Source: Ruminococcus flavefaciens MA2007 | Lineage (GTDB): Bacteria > Bacillota > Clostridia > Oscillospirales > Ruminococcaceae | Reading direction: 5' to 3' | Assembly: GCF_000621845.1 (NCBI RefSeq) | Contig: NZ_KK211355.1 | Location: 1 to 64,000 of the forward strand | DNA: 64,000 nucleotides | Shown here: positions 33,121-42,086 of the stretch, in pieces | Numbering within the stretch: position 1 is the first letter of the stretch | Layout: each line of letters begins with the position of its first letter | The notes under the pieces: generated by a model | Database searches by the model: none | The model's input: the letters and a program-made list of their open reading frames with translations, nothing else | Told to the model about the DNA's origin: nothing | Position numbers and translations under genes: made by a program

Positions 33121-34458
33121 GTGACAAGAATAGGACGTTTTACGGCTTCGGCAGCTGCTGCGGCAGTTATCGCAGGCTATGCGCAGCCCTTTGCGGCATT
33201 AGGTGCGGCTGCACTTGTAAAAGGCGATATAAGCCGCGACGACAGGGTATCCGTTGCAGATATCGTACTCCTGAAAAACTTCCTGCTGGGACGCTACGGT
33301 TTCAACGAGAATCAGTCCATAGCCGCTGATATAAACTGCGACGGCAATATCGACACCTTTGACCTTGCGGAAATGCAGGATATTATCCTCAGGAGCAGAG
33401 ATAAGCTCCCCACAGGCACATGGATAGGCGATACCGCAGGCGGCAAGCGCTATTTCAGCTTCGGCGATGGTACGGGCACTGTCATTGATCCCACTACAGG
33501 CGGCGTAAGCGATTTCGCCATTGAGTGCGACGAGGATATGGTGGTTCTGAAAATGAAAAGCGGCGATACTGTTACCGCTTTCATCACATGGAGCGATGAA
33601 AACTCCTTTACGCTGAAATGGGAGTACGGCAGGACTGAAACATTCCGATATTTCTGCGAAAACAGCATAAAATCCTCGGAGCTCCTCACAGGATGCTGGG
33701 TGAGTACAAACGGCGGTGTTTACGAGATAAACGGGCTCAGCGGAAAGCTCACCGACAAGAACAAGAATATAAGCCGTTTCGAGTATGCTCCCAACGGCGA
33801 GGATATAGTTTTTCACTTCGGCAGCACTGACAATAATACCGTTGGAAAGATAACCCACAATGACTCTATGCACTTTGTAATACTCTGGTCTAACGGTGAA
33901 CTGGAGACATTCACAAAGCAGGAGATAGAGGTCAAAAACGGTATAACCTACGTGAACGGCATACTTATCGCCAATAAGACCTATGCCCTGCCAAAGGACT
34001 ACAATCCCGGGAAGATACTTCCCGATGCTCAGGCGGCTTTCAATACCATGCAGGCTGACGCAAAAAAGGCAGGACTGAGCCTTAGTATATGCTCGGGCTT
34101 CCGCTCATACGATTATCAGAATCAGCTTTACAATGGCTACGTTGCCCGTGACGGAAAGACTGCGGCTGATACATATTCTGCAAGGGCAGGACATTCCGAG
34201 CATCAGACGGGACTTGCAATGGATATAAACTATGCAAGCTCCGCATTCACGAATACTCCCGAGGCAAAGTGGCTTGCGGCGAATTGCTATAAGTACGGTT
34301 TTATACTCCGATACCCCAAGGGCAAGGAGAATATAACAGGCTATATGTACGAGTCATGGCACGTCCGCTATCTCGGCAAAGAGCTTGCGAAAGAGGTCTA
34401 CGATTCGGGGCTTACCCTTGAGGAGTTCCTGTGTATCGACTCGAAGTACAAATCATAA
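33121..34458 (+). CDS. Dockerin-containing D-Ala-D-Ala carboxypeptidase (VanY-type)
   Basis: A 445-residue secreted protein. It has a signal peptide (about 1-30) and a dockerin-like double EF-hand (about 34-92: KGDISRDDRVSVADIVLL and ADINCDGNIDTFDLAEMQ). A middle region (about 97-275) holds two copies of a GTW/GCW-type beta domain. The C-terminal VanY/peptidase M15 domain has SGFRSYDYQ, HSEHQTGLAMDI and SWHVRY, the zinc and catalytic residues. It should trim peptidoglycan stem peptides. The dockerin suggests attachment to a cohesin of the cellulosome. The GTG start at 33121 lies 6 bases after GAGGTG; the GTG at 33112 is inside that site. Confidence 0.82.
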   Translation: MTRIGRFTASAAAAAVIAGYAQPFAALGAAALVKGDISRDDRVSVADIVLLKNFLLGRYGFNENQSIAADINCDGNIDTFDLAEMQDIILRSRDKLPTGTWIGDTAGGKRYFSFGDGTGTVIDPTTGGVSDFAIECDEDMVVLKMKSGDTVTAFITWSDENSFTLKWEYGRTETFRYFCENSIKSSELLTGCWVSTNGGVYEINGLSGKLTDKNKNISRFEYAPNGEDIVFHFGSTDNNTVGKITHNDSMHFVILWSNGELETFTKQEIEVKNGITYVNGILIANKTYALPKDYNPGKILPDAQAAFNTMQADAKKAGLSLSICSGFRSYDYQNQLYNGYVARDGKTAADTYSARAGHSEHQTGLAMDINYASSAFTNTPEAKWLAANCYKYGFILRYPKGKENITGYMYESWHVRYLGKELAKEVYDSGLTLEEFLCIDSKYKS

Positions 34459-34589
34459 TTTCGAGCTGAGCCAGCTCGACCGCTTGCCACGTTGTCGCTC
34501 GTAAACTCGCTTAATAATATAAGAAATGATATTTGTACATCGCTTACAGCGCGATAAGTACGCCGAGCCCATGAACGGGATTCCAAAGG

Positions 34590-34795
34590 GACTGTGTTCC
34601 TTTGGCGGTGTCCAGAGGCAGCGCCTCTGGTCGCTGTTACAGCTTTCAGAGAACAGCGAAACAATACGAAGGCGCCCTGCAAGGGGTGAATCAAAAAACA
34701 GTCCAGTGGACTGTTTTTTGAGAGGGGACGCCCTGCAAGTGAGGGCGTCCCTTAACAGGCGGATAATATCCGCCCCTACAAATGTAAATTTTGAT
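34590..34795. repeat. Palindromic repeats between the VanY-type gene and nadC
   Basis: The 360-base gap (34459-34818) holds several palindromes: tccaaaggga/tcctttggcg, cagaggcagcgcctctg near 34614, a perfect aacagtcc-agt-ggactgtt type palindrome near 34700 (also seen near 60955), and GTAGGGG-family units at 34722-34792. No gene is visible. Confidence 0.75.
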
Positions 34796-34818
34796 TTACA
34801 ACAGAAAGGAAGATATTA

Positions 34819-35658
34819 ATGAAGCTTTTACAATGCTATGTTGACAATATCATAACCACCGCCCTTATGGAGGACATAAACTACATCGACGCGGCTGCGG
34901 ACAACCTTATCCCTGCCGACCACAGAAGCTCCGCTTATTACGTTGCCAAGGACACAGGCGTGGTCTGCGGTATCGAGGTCGCTAAGCGCGTTTTCGACCT
35001 CGCAGGCGGCGACGTGGACTTCAAAATACTTCTTCATGACGGCACAAAAGTCCAGAAGGGCGACATCATCGCTGAGCTTGAAGGCAGCACCCTTACTCTC
35101 CTCAAAGGCGAGAGAACTGCCCTCAACCTCTTACAGCATATGTCGGGTATAGCTACCGCAACAAACAAGTGCGTGGAGCTGGTCAAGGGCACTAAGGCTG
35201 CCGTTACTGACACAAGAAAGACTCTACCGGGACTTCGAGCACTCCAGAAGTACGCGGTAACTGTAGGCGGCGGAAAGAATCACCGCTTCAATCTCTCCGA
35301 CGCGGCTATGCTCAAGGACAATCACATTGACGCATACGGCGGAATCACTGCGGCTGTGAACGCCCTCCGTGAGAAGATAGGTCACACCGTCAAGATAGAG
35401 GTGGAGGTCCGCACACTTGACGAGCTTCGTGAGGCACTTGCTACAGGCGTTGAGATTATCATGCTGGATAATATGAGCTGTGACGAGATGAAGGAGGCTG
35501 TGGAGATAGCAGACGGCAAGGCTCTCCTTGAAGCTTCGGGCAATGTTACCTCTGAGAATATCCGCTCTGTGGCTGAGACAGGCGTTGACATCATCTCACT
35601 GGGAGCTCTTACTCATTCAGTAAAGTGCTTTGATATCTCTATGAAGATAAAGAAATGA
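34819..35658 (+). CDS. nadC: Nicotinate-nucleotide pyrophosphorylase (carboxylating)
   Basis: A 279-residue quinolinate phosphoribosyltransferase that converts quinolinate and PRPP to nicotinate mononucleotide. Family motifs include NLLQHMSGIAT, VTDTRKTLPGLRALQKYAV, GGGKNHRFNLSDAAMLKDNH and the C-terminal LEASGNVTSENI. Length and motifs match the family throughout. It serves the same pathway as nadB upstream. An AAAGGAAG site precedes the ATG. Confidence 0.96.
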   Translation: MKLLQCYVDNIITTALMEDINYIDAAADNLIPADHRSSAYYVAKDTGVVCGIEVAKRVFDLAGGDVDFKILLHDGTKVQKGDIIAELEGSTLTLLKGERTALNLLQHMSGIATATNKCVELVKGTKAAVTDTRKTLPGLRALQKYAVTVGGGKNHRFNLSDAAMLKDNHIDAYGGITAAVNALREKIGHTVKIEVEVRTLDELREALATGVEIIMLDNMSCDEMKEAVEIADGKALLEASGNVTSENIRSVAETGVDIISLGALTHSVKCFDISMKIKK

Positions 35659-35668
35659 CAGGATAACT

Positions 35669-36073
35669 ATGAATGACTGTATTTTCTGTAAGCTCATAAG
35701 CGATGAATTTCAGCCCATGAAGGTCTATGAGGACGAGCATACTCTTGTGTTTATGGACACGGCACAGGATGTTGACGGACATATCCTTGCAGTCCCGAAA
35801 AAGCACTGCATGAATATTCTGGACTGCGATGAAGAAACGCTGACAAGCCTTATGAGAACTGTGAAAAAGGTGTCGGAGCACCTTGTGGAGAAATGCGGCT
35901 ATGATGGATTGAACCTACTCAATGCAAGCGGTGAGAGCGCAGGTCAGTCCGTGCCACACTTCCACATACATATCATACCGAGAAAGGGCGGCGACGGAAT
36001 TGACGCATGGCCGAATTTTGAAGGAGCTTCAAGGAACACCGAGGATGTTTTCAGAGAGATAACAATGTTATAA
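35669..36073 (+). CDS. HIT family protein (HinT-like nucleotide hydrolase)
   Basis: A 134-residue histidine-triad protein. The active-site motif is HFHIHIIPR, and the N-terminal CIFCKLISDE with two Cys is typical of the HinT branch, often zinc-bound. Such enzymes hydrolyse nucleoside phosphoramidates and adenylates. It starts 10 bases after nadC, so it is probably in the same transcript, and ends before a terminator at 36086-36110. Confidence 0.93.
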   Translation: MNDCIFCKLISDEFQPMKVYEDEHTLVFMDTAQDVDGHILAVPKKHCMNILDCDEETLTSLMRTVKKVSEHLVEKCGYDGLNLLNASGESAGQSVPHFHIHIIPRKGGDGIDAWPNFEGASRNTEDVFREITML

Positions 36074-36085
36074 AAATAACGTTAG

Positions 36086-36110
36086 GGGCGCAAATTGTGC
36101 GCCCGTTTTT
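36086..36110 (+). terminator. Terminator after the HIT gene
   Basis: Stem gggcgca (36086-36092) with tgcgccc (36098-36104), followed by gttttt. Confidence 0.8.
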
Positions 36111-36134
36111 GAAGGAAGTTTGGGAGGTGTAGGT

Positions 36135-36458
36135 ATGGAAAGAGTTATCTGGCTTATCATCATGATTCCCATTGGCATTTTGTTTACCTGTCTCGGTATC
36201 TGCGCATGGAGGCGGAAAAAGCCCATGTGGTTCTGGTCGGGCAGAGAAGTCAGGGAAACTGAAATATCGGATATTCCTGCCTATAACAAAGCAAACGGGC
36301 TTATGTGGACAGCTTTTTCTGCTGTATTCTGGGCAGGCGCGGTTCTTGGGCTGTTTCAGCTTGATATTGCAGGAATAGTTGTCGCTGTGGGAACTATCGT
36401 CGGGATACCTGTACTGTTTCTTACTTATAAAAGGATATATTCAAAATATAAGCGCTGA
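36135..36458 (+). CDS. Small membrane protein of unknown function
   Basis: A 107-residue protein with three predicted membrane segments (about 3-23, 55-75, 78-98). A short loop rich in Trp and charged residues (KKPMWFWSGREVRE) joins the first two. Similar small proteins with a WSG and YNKANG pattern are common in Clostridia, but I cannot name the function. The ATG at 36135 follows GGGAGGTG by 6 bases; an upstream TTG in frame overlaps that site. A terminator follows at 36467-36497. Confidence 0.75.
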   Translation: MERVIWLIIMIPIGILFTCLGICAWRRKKPMWFWSGREVRETEISDIPAYNKANGLMWTAFSAVFWAGAVLGLFQLDIAGIVVAVGTIVGIPVLFLTYKRIYSKYKR

Positions 36459-36466
36459 ATACCGCA

Positions 36467-36497
36467 GCCGTCCGTATTGATATACGGGCGGCTTTTT
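36467..36497 (+). terminator. Terminator of the small membrane protein gene
   Basis: An 11-bp stem, gccgtccgtat (36467-36477) with atacgggcggc (36482-36492), followed by five T. Confidence 0.9.
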
Positions 36498-36508
36498 ATT
36501 ATTAGGGA

Positions 36509-36712
36509 CGCTTCTCTTGCAAGGCGGCTCAAATGGGCTGTCGAGGACGCCAGCCCCTACAACAGTTTTAGCCATTCTTTTCGAGACCGTCGGACGCCCA
36601 AAGGGCGCCCATACAGATGATACCGTATATGTACGGCTTTACGCGGGCGGCGGAACGCCGCCCCTACAAGCTAACGGCTTTCGGGCGGATAATATCCGCC
36701 ACTACAGGTATA
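36509..36712. repeat. Cluster of GTAGGGG-type palindromic repeats
   Basis: The gap before gerA holds several units of the family, among them gggctgtcgaggacgccagcccctaca (about 36534-36562), ggcggaacgccgcccctaca (about 36648-36668) and gggcggataatatccgcc (about 36683-36700). No gene is visible in 36500-36752. Confidence 0.8.
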
Positions 36713-36752
36713 ATAATGCAAAATCGGCGCATAATACCGCTGAGGTGAGATA

Positions 36753-38195
36753 ATGGAGAAAAAACGACTGCTGTCCTCACTTGACCGCAGCATCGACGAG
36801 ATACGCCGCATTTCGGGAGGCTCGTCCGACGTGCTCATAAACCGTTTCGTGACCGGAGGTATACACTGCGCTCTTCTGTGCTGCGAGGGCATGGTGTCTG
36901 CGTCGGTCATCACGGAGCTCATATTCGAGCCAATAACCGATATTCCACAGCAGAAAGACTCCCACGGGCTGTTTCACTATATAAATGAGGAGCTTCTGCT
37001 GTCCACTGACCGCCCCGAGGTCGGGGACTACGATACCCTTTTTCAGCTGATGAATTCGGGATTTGCTGTTCTTCTTGCGGAGGGCATGACCACGGGGCTT
37101 GCTTTCGGAGTGCAGGGATACAATACAAGGGGAGTTCAGGAGCCTCTCGGCGAGGGCAATATAATGGGTGCGCACGAGGGCTTCACTGAGACTGTCCGCA
37201 CCAATATGTCGCAGATACGCAGGCGGATAAAGTCTCCCGAGCTGGTCATGGAGCTGTCGAAAAGAGGGGATAAGAGCTACACGGATATCTGCCTGTGCTA
37301 TATGAAAGACCGCGTACCAAAGGCACTTATGGAGAGGATACGGCGCTCCCTTGACAGAGTGGAGCTTGAAGCGGTGCTGACCACGGGATATCTGCGCCCC
37401 TTTGTGGAGAACGGCAGCTTTGAGCTGTTTGATTCCACGGGAACGACGGAGCGCCCCGACGTGCTGTGCTCCAAGCTTATCGAGGGGCGTGTGGCTCTGC
37501 TGGTGGACGGCGTTCCATATGCCATAGTAATTCCGCGGCTGTTCTGCGAGAGCTTTCAGACGCTGGACGACTACGCCTACAAGCCCTACTACGCCACTTT
37601 CATTCGCTGGCTGAAATACGGGGCTTTTCTCATAGCGGTGCTTCTGCCGTCATTTTATGTTGCCATAGTCATGTATCACCCCGAGCTGCTGAACAGCACA
37701 TTGTTCATGCTCCTTGTGGATTCGGAGAAAAAAGCTCCGCTGTCCATAGTCACGGAGGCGTTTTTCGTGCTGATAATGTACGAGGTCATACGCGAAGCAG
37801 GAGTTCGTCTGCCCAAGCCTGTTGGCGGAGCAGTCAGCATAATCAGCGGACTTATAATCGGTGATGCGGCAGTAAATTCGGGACTGGTCAGTACTCCGCT
37901 GCTGACTATGACGGCGCTTTCAGTTCTTGGCGGACTTGTTGTTCCCGAGCTTAATCCGCAGGTGACTGTGCTGAGATTCGTCTTTCTCGCGGCAGGGGGA
38001 GCGCTGGGGCTTTTCGGCATAAGTCTCCTTGCCTGTGGGGTGCTGGTGAATATCTGCGCTACGGAGGACTACGGCTTTCCGTACATGGCGCCGCTGTCGC
38101 CTTTTAAAAGGTCGGGCATGGGCGATACCGCTGTACGCAGCGGCATAAAGAAGCTTCAGAGCCGCGGCTTTACTGTTGAGGAGTACCATGAATAG
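36753..38195 (+). CDS. Spore germination receptor subunit A (GerA family)
   Basis: A 480-residue protein of the GerA/SpoVAF family. It has a long soluble N-terminal region (about 1-285) and a C-terminal membrane part with about five segments (about 290-450), containing GGAVSIISGLIIGDAAV and LFGISLLACGVLV. These proteins form part of the germinant receptor in the spore inner membrane. gerB follows with an 8-base overlap. Presence of these genes suggests the lineage can sporulate or retains part of the programme, which is notable for cellulolytic Ruminococcus. Confidence 0.88.
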   Translation: MEKKRLLSSLDRSIDEIRRISGGSSDVLINRFVTGGIHCALLCCEGMVSASVITELIFEPITDIPQQKDSHGLFHYINEELLLSTDRPEVGDYDTLFQLMNSGFAVLLAEGMTTGLAFGVQGYNTRGVQEPLGEGNIMGAHEGFTETVRTNMSQIRRRIKSPELVMELSKRGDKSYTDICLCYMKDRVPKALMERIRRSLDRVELEAVLTTGYLRPFVENGSFELFDSTGTTERPDVLCSKLIEGRVALLVDGVPYAIVIPRLFCESFQTLDDYAYKPYYATFIRWLKYGAFLIAVLLPSFYVAIVMYHPELLNSTLFMLLVDSEKKAPLSIVTEAFFVLIMYEVIREAGVRLPKPVGGAVSIISGLIIGDAAVNSGLVSTPLLTMTALSVLGGLVVPELNPQVTVLRFVFLAAGGALGLFGISLLACGVLVNICATEDYGFPYMAPLSPFKRSGMGDTAVRSGIKKLQSRGFTVEEYHE

Positions 38196-39168
38196 GATAT
38201 CGAAATTTCAGTTTACGGCACTGCTGCTGATAACGGACCTGTTCAGCCTGTGCTGCTTCGGCAGCGTATCTCTCGGGACGCTCTGGGGGATACTGGCAGC
38301 TGCGGCAGTCCAGTATCTTGCGGCGATGTGCTTTGCAGTGCAGGGCGGTGCGCTTAAAAAGTGGGCGCAGGTATTTTTTCTTGTCTATGCGGTTTTCAGC
38401 GGCGGAGCTCTGTTCGTTTCTCTGTGGCGGACAAGGAGCGTTGTCTATATCCCATATGAGGCAAGTCACGGGATATGGGGAAGTCTCATGACCGCAGGAC
38501 TTATCGCGCTGGTGTGCCTGTATGCTTCGTCAACAGGGATAAGATTGGTGGCACGGGCTGCTGTCATTGCGGCGGCAATGGCTTTGCTGAGCCTGTCCGT
38601 TGACCTTGTCAGCGCGGTTTTCAATGCGGAGTGGAGCAATGTTTCGCTGCCAGAGAAGCGCGGTTTGCTCAGCGAGATAATGAGGGGCTTCGGGCTCAGC
38701 GGCAGTCTCGGCAGTATGGCAGTGTGGCTTGACAGCGTCAAGGGCGATAAGAGCAAGGCACTGACGGCGTATTTCGGGGCAAAGGCTGCGGCGGCTGCCG
38801 CAGTTATGCTGACGGTGCTGCCTGTGGTGGGCGGTATCATGGAGCTTACGGACTTTCCCGTTATCACGGCTGCGCAGCTCTCCCAGCCCTTTGAGGCGCA
38901 GAGGATAGACTCGCTGTTTATGGTGGTCTTCTCGGTTCTGGCTATATTCTCAGTGACCTTGCAGGTCATGACAGGCGCCTATCTGCTGGGAGAGCTAATT
39001 CCGCGCTTTCAGCGCTGGCGCAGCCTTACTGTCATTGCTTTGGTTATCGGAGCGGCTTTCATTATCAACGGCAGGGAACTGCTCACGGCACGCGCCTGCG
39101 CGGCAGCAGCCGCGCTGCTTATTGCGCCTGTAGGCGCAAAAAAATCCGCTGCCAAAGGCAGCGGATAG
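38188..39168 (+). CDS. Spore germination receptor subunit B (GerAB-like permease)
   Basis: A 326-residue membrane protein with about ten predicted membrane segments, the size and layout of GerB subunits of the amino acid-polyamine transporter superfamily. It starts with KFQFTALLL, like many GerAB proteins. The overlap with gerA by 8 bases and a GAGGAG site set the ATG at 38188. GerB subunits sense or pass the germinant. The 3' end runs into a hairpin-rich stretch shared with the convergent tadA. Confidence 0.78.
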   Translation: MNRISKFQFTALLLITDLFSLCCFGSVSLGTLWGILAAAAVQYLAAMCFAVQGGALKKWAQVFFLVYAVFSGGALFVSLWRTRSVVYIPYEASHGIWGSLMTAGLIALVCLYASSTGIRLVARAAVIAAAMALLSLSVDLVSAVFNAEWSNVSLPEKRGLLSEIMRGFGLSGSLGSMAVWLDSVKGDKSKALTAYFGAKAAAAAAVMLTVLPVVGGIMELTDFPVITAAQLSQPFEAQRIDSLFMVVFSVLAIFSVTLQVMTGAYLLGELIPRFQRWRSLTVIALVIGAAFIINGRELLTARACAAAAALLIAPVGAKKSAAKGSG

Positions 39169-39179
39169 GCGCGTGTGTA

Positions 39180-39641
39180 TCAGCTCCGACTTTTCTTTTC
39201 GCGGAGCTGTCGGAAAAAATCCGACAGTATAGCGGAGCACTCCTCCTCCATGACGCCGCCCGTTACTTCGGGACGGTAGTTGTAGGGAAGCTCGAACATC
39301 TTCTGAACAGATACGGCAGAGCCGCTTTTTACGTCGTATGCTCCGAAAATAACGTTGTCGATACGGGAGTTTATAATAGCTCCGCAGCACATGGGGCAGG
39401 GTTCAAGGGTAACGTATATGGCACATTCGGGGAGCCGCCAGCCTCCAAGAGTACGGCAGGCTTCGTCTATAGCCATTATCTCGGCGTGAGCAAGAGCGTT
39501 TTTGGCTTTCTCACGCATATTCCGTCCCTCACCGACAATTTCGCCCGTGGTCTTTTTTACCACAACTGCGCCTACGGGGACTTCGCCCTCGTCAAAGGCT
39601 TCTCTTGCCAGTTCAAGTGCACGGGACATATATTTATCCAT
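39180..39641 (-). CDS. tadA: tRNA-specific adenosine deaminase
   Basis: A 153-residue deaminase that converts A34 to inosine in tRNA-Arg(ACG). The zinc and catalytic motifs are HAE (52-54) and PCPMC (81-85, Cys82 and Cys85), spaced as in TadA. The N-terminal helix and VPVGAVVV strand fit the family. It is convergent with gerB (11-base gap) and follows the CPBP-family gene on the minus strand by 16 bases. Confidence 0.95.
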   Translation of the reverse strand: MDKYMSRALELAREAFDEGEVPVGAVVVKKTTGEIVGEGRNMREKAKNALAHAEIMAIDEACRTLGGWRLPECAIYVTLEPCPMCCGAIINSRIDNVIFGAYDVKSGSAVSVQKMFELPYNYRPEVTGGVMEEECSAILSDFFRQLREKKSRS

Positions 39642-39657
39642 GGAAATGCTCCTTGTT

Positions 39658-40821
39658 TTATAGTATGAGCTTTATAAGTGCTGCCATTACGCATACGCCC
39701 ATGACAGCAGGTACAGGATAGCTTCTGAATGCGATGACGAGTCGCTGCCACATAGTTATCTCGGACTTATATGACGCGATCCTGTGGTGGTTCTTTTTCT
39801 TGCCGAGTATATATAACAGACTGACTCCTGCAACACCGAATATGAATACCGCAAGGATAAAGATGTTGCGTTTCAGGAAAGCGCTGTCCACTGACGTTGA
39901 TTCAAGAAGTATCAGCGCCATTCGGTAGAGCTTGAAGATTATCTGAACATATACCGCTGTGAGTATCGAGCCGCTCCTAAGCATTCCTGCGGCGGCAATT
40001 GCCGACATGAGCAGTGCGGCAGGGAACTCGCGGACGTCCTGTACAAGAAGCGCCGACATCATTGATGTTATCACAACTGCGAACAGGTCTCCGAACTGGC
40101 GGAGAGCTCCGAATATAGCACCTCGGAAAAAGAGCTCCGACATGACCGATACAACGACTATATCGAATATAGCGTAGATGATGAACTGTTTCTGGTCCCA
40201 TGCAGAGGCGTCGGCGTCTATCTCGCGGAAGTAATTGAACACCTGACGAGTCCTGTTGGTGTATATGTTTGGCAGGCTGGTCACTGCGCTTGCTGCCATT
40301 GCCATACAAAGCGATGCTATCATATCCGAGGAATGCCGCAGCTTCGTAATATACTCTGCTTTAACAGGCATTTTCAGCTTTTTGTGCACGTACCATGCAG
40401 GCAGCATCACCTTCATAAGACCGATGAGTATGAGAGATGTGACTATCTCGACATCTCCGCCGTAAAAGCCTGTGCTGAAAAACGAGGTATGTATATCAAA
40501 GCCGAGAAAGCTGAACAATGATATTACTGCCTTGCCGATGATATTGTCGATAACTACCCACATCAGCATAGCTATGCCTGCAACGTTCATTATCTTTATT
40601 ACGCAGTTGCGCTCGGCAGTTGGGAGAGACTTGCTTTCAAAGCCCTTTCCGTCTACAAAAACACTTTCTCTGCGGTCCATTTTGAAATTGAATGCATATG
40701 GATTATCCTTGTTCTTGCGCCATTTGATAAAGCTTTGATTATAGCCGTCGTCCTGCGTTGAATAGTCGAATTGTTCTACCACGTTGATAATGTTTTTTTC
40801 TGAGGTGTCAGTAAGCTGCAT
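39658..40821 (-). CDS. CPBP-family membrane protein with degenerate active site
   Basis: A 387-residue protein with about eight membrane segments that fits the CPBP (CAAX/Abi) intramembrane protease fold. The first motif, normally EExxxR, reads SELFFRG, so the first Glu is Ser. The second motif position (LLVQDVREF) has no His, and the third (VYVQIIFKLYR) lacks the H/N residues. It therefore probably lacks protease activity and may act as a scaffold or binding protein. The soluble N-terminal 90 residues are unassigned. It is cotranscribed with tadA. Confidence 0.7.
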   Translation of the reverse strand: MQLTDTSEKNIINVVEQFDYSTQDDGYNQSFIKWRKNKDNPYAFNFKMDRRESVFVDGKGFESKSLPTAERNCVIKIMNVAGIAMLMWVVIDNIIGKAVISLFSFLGFDIHTSFFSTGFYGGDVEIVTSLILIGLMKVMLPAWYVHKKLKMPVKAEYITKLRHSSDMIASLCMAMAASAVTSLPNIYTNRTRQVFNYFREIDADASAWDQKQFIIYAIFDIVVVSVMSELFFRGAIFGALRQFGDLFAVVITSMMSALLVQDVREFPAALLMSAIAAAGMLRSGSILTAVYVQIIFKLYRMALILLESTSVDSAFLKRNIFILAVFIFGVAGVSLLYILGKKKNHHRIASYKSEITMWQRLVIAFRSYPVPAVMGVCVMAALIKLIL

Positions 40822-40943
40822 TGACTCACCTCCTACAATTTCTCATAATAATAGTATCACATTTTGAGGGGAACAGTGTTGATATTTTAAAGCATTTTTA
40901 TGAACAATCAGTTAAATTAGTAAAAAATAAAAGGAGACATCTC

Positions 40944-41471
40944 TTGAACAGATCAATTTTTGCTTCAGCTGCCGTAACAGCGCTGATTTTTTCCGTTGGC
41001 TGCGCCTCGGGACGTATACATGAGCGGAGCTATCTCCGCGCTGCCGCAGTTTCACGAAGCGGACAGCTTACCTTTTCTTTCTTTGATGAAGATGAACCCA
41101 TAGTCGGCAGCGGCGATGATATCGACTCAGCCAAGAGCTCCGCGGAGCTCATTGGCGGCAAGCCTATATTCACAGGCTACACCGAACTCATTGTCGTTGA
41201 CGGTGCGGACTCGCTGAACCTTCTTGACCATATGCTTGACAGCTGGAAGCTGTCGCCCTCATGCACCGTTGTTTACAGCGGCAGCGGAGAGGAGCTTCTC
41301 CGTGAAAATGATACGGAGCAACTTATGGGTATCACCGAGCAGGCTGTGAAGCAGGGGATAGCTCCCGAATGTGACATCATAACCGTGCTGGGAGAGCTCT
41401 GCCATAACGGTCAGGCAGAGGTGGCTGAGCTTCGCGCCGACGGCTCGGCGGGCAGCCGCGTCATATATTAA
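40944..41471 (+). CDS. Short GerC-like lipoprotein
   Basis: A 175-residue lipoprotein: the signal sequence ends in the lipobox FSVGC (Cys near residue 19), followed by SGRIHERSYLRAAAVSR. The fold pattern resembles the N-terminal domain of GerAC/GerKC germination lipoproteins, but the large C-terminal domain (about 200 residues) is missing. The TTG start at 40944 is chosen because AAAGGAG lies 7 bases upstream; the longer frame from 40821 has no site and would hide the signal sequence. It lies 1.8 kb after gerB, separated by two minus-strand genes. It may complete the receptor; moderate confidence. Confidence 0.62.
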   Translation: MNRSIFASAAVTALIFSVGCASGRIHERSYLRAAAVSRSGQLTFSFFDEDEPIVGSGDDIDSAKSSAELIGGKPIFTGYTELIVVDGADSLNLLDHMLDSWKLSPSCTVVYSGSGEELLRENDTEQLMGITEQAVKQGIAPECDIITVLGELCHNGQAEVAELRADGSAGSRVIY

Positions 41472-41659
41472 TTCTGGTGGCGGACTACTCCGTATTCGTC
41501 GTCAAGCCGATAGTACGGACAGGAGTAGTTTGTGCCCTGCAAAAAGCGGTACATCTCGTCCTCGTCGAGGTTTATCATACAGACGTAGCAGTCGTAGTCC
41601 TCGTCGTAGACGTAGTTTGTACAGGTCTCGCAGTTGGTGGCTTTTTTCTTTTTATCCAT
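41468..41659 (-). CDS. Small Cys-rich protein (DUF6472-like)
   Basis: A 63-residue acidic protein with four Cys in two pairs: NCETCTNY and DCYVCMIN, plus one in YSCPYY. The pattern suggests a small zinc-binding domain. Similar proteins of about 60 residues are widespread in Clostridia without known function. The ATG at 41659 follows AAAGGAG by 5 bases. The 3' end overlaps that of the convergent lipoprotein gene by 4 bases. Confidence 0.75.
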   Translation of the reverse strand: MDKKKKATNCETCTNYVYDEDYDCYVCMINLDEDEMYRFLQGTNYSCPYYRLDDEYGVVRHQN

Positions 41660-41698
41660 GAGCACTCCTTTCGGGAAAGTTATTTGTCTTTAGTTAGC

Positions 41699-41857
41699 CT
41701 GTAGGGGGCGATGCCTACATCGCCCCGTTAGGTTAATAATAAATCGGGCTGATGTGGGCATCAGCCCCTACATATTCTATTGCAACACGGCGTCCCTTAA
41801 CGGGCTGTCGAGGACGCCAGCCCCTACATTGGAACGGCGAGGGCGCCGTTCCCTACA
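41699..41857. repeat. Cluster of GTAGGGG-type palindromic repeats
   Basis: Three to four units: gtagggggcgatgcctacatcgcccc (about 41701-41726), cgggctgatgtgggcatcagcccctaca (about 41744-41772), cgggctgtcgaggacgccagcccctaca (about 41799-41827) and ggcgagggcgccgttccctaca. Some differ only in body sequence, while the ends stay constant. Confidence 0.85.
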
Positions 41858-42086
41858 CACAAAACTAATCAATTATAACACAAATGAGGAGAAAAAGCAA
41901 TAAAAACCGCAAATTTTCGGGAGAAATTTTTGTTTCATGCATTGACAAAAATATAACAACGTTCCTTTTTTTATATATCACAAAAACGGTTTACCGCTTT
42001 TTGCAGGCCGTTAGCCTTCGTTTACAGCAATTTTTGCATTGTTTGCGAGTAATATTGCTATTCCTAAAAAATACCCTCTGCCGCTA

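Noticed and set aside
40821..40943. A longer N-terminus for the GerC-like lipoprotein
   Set aside because: It lacks a ribosome-binding site and would bury the signal sequence and lipobox; the TTG at 40944 has AAAGGAG at proper distance.
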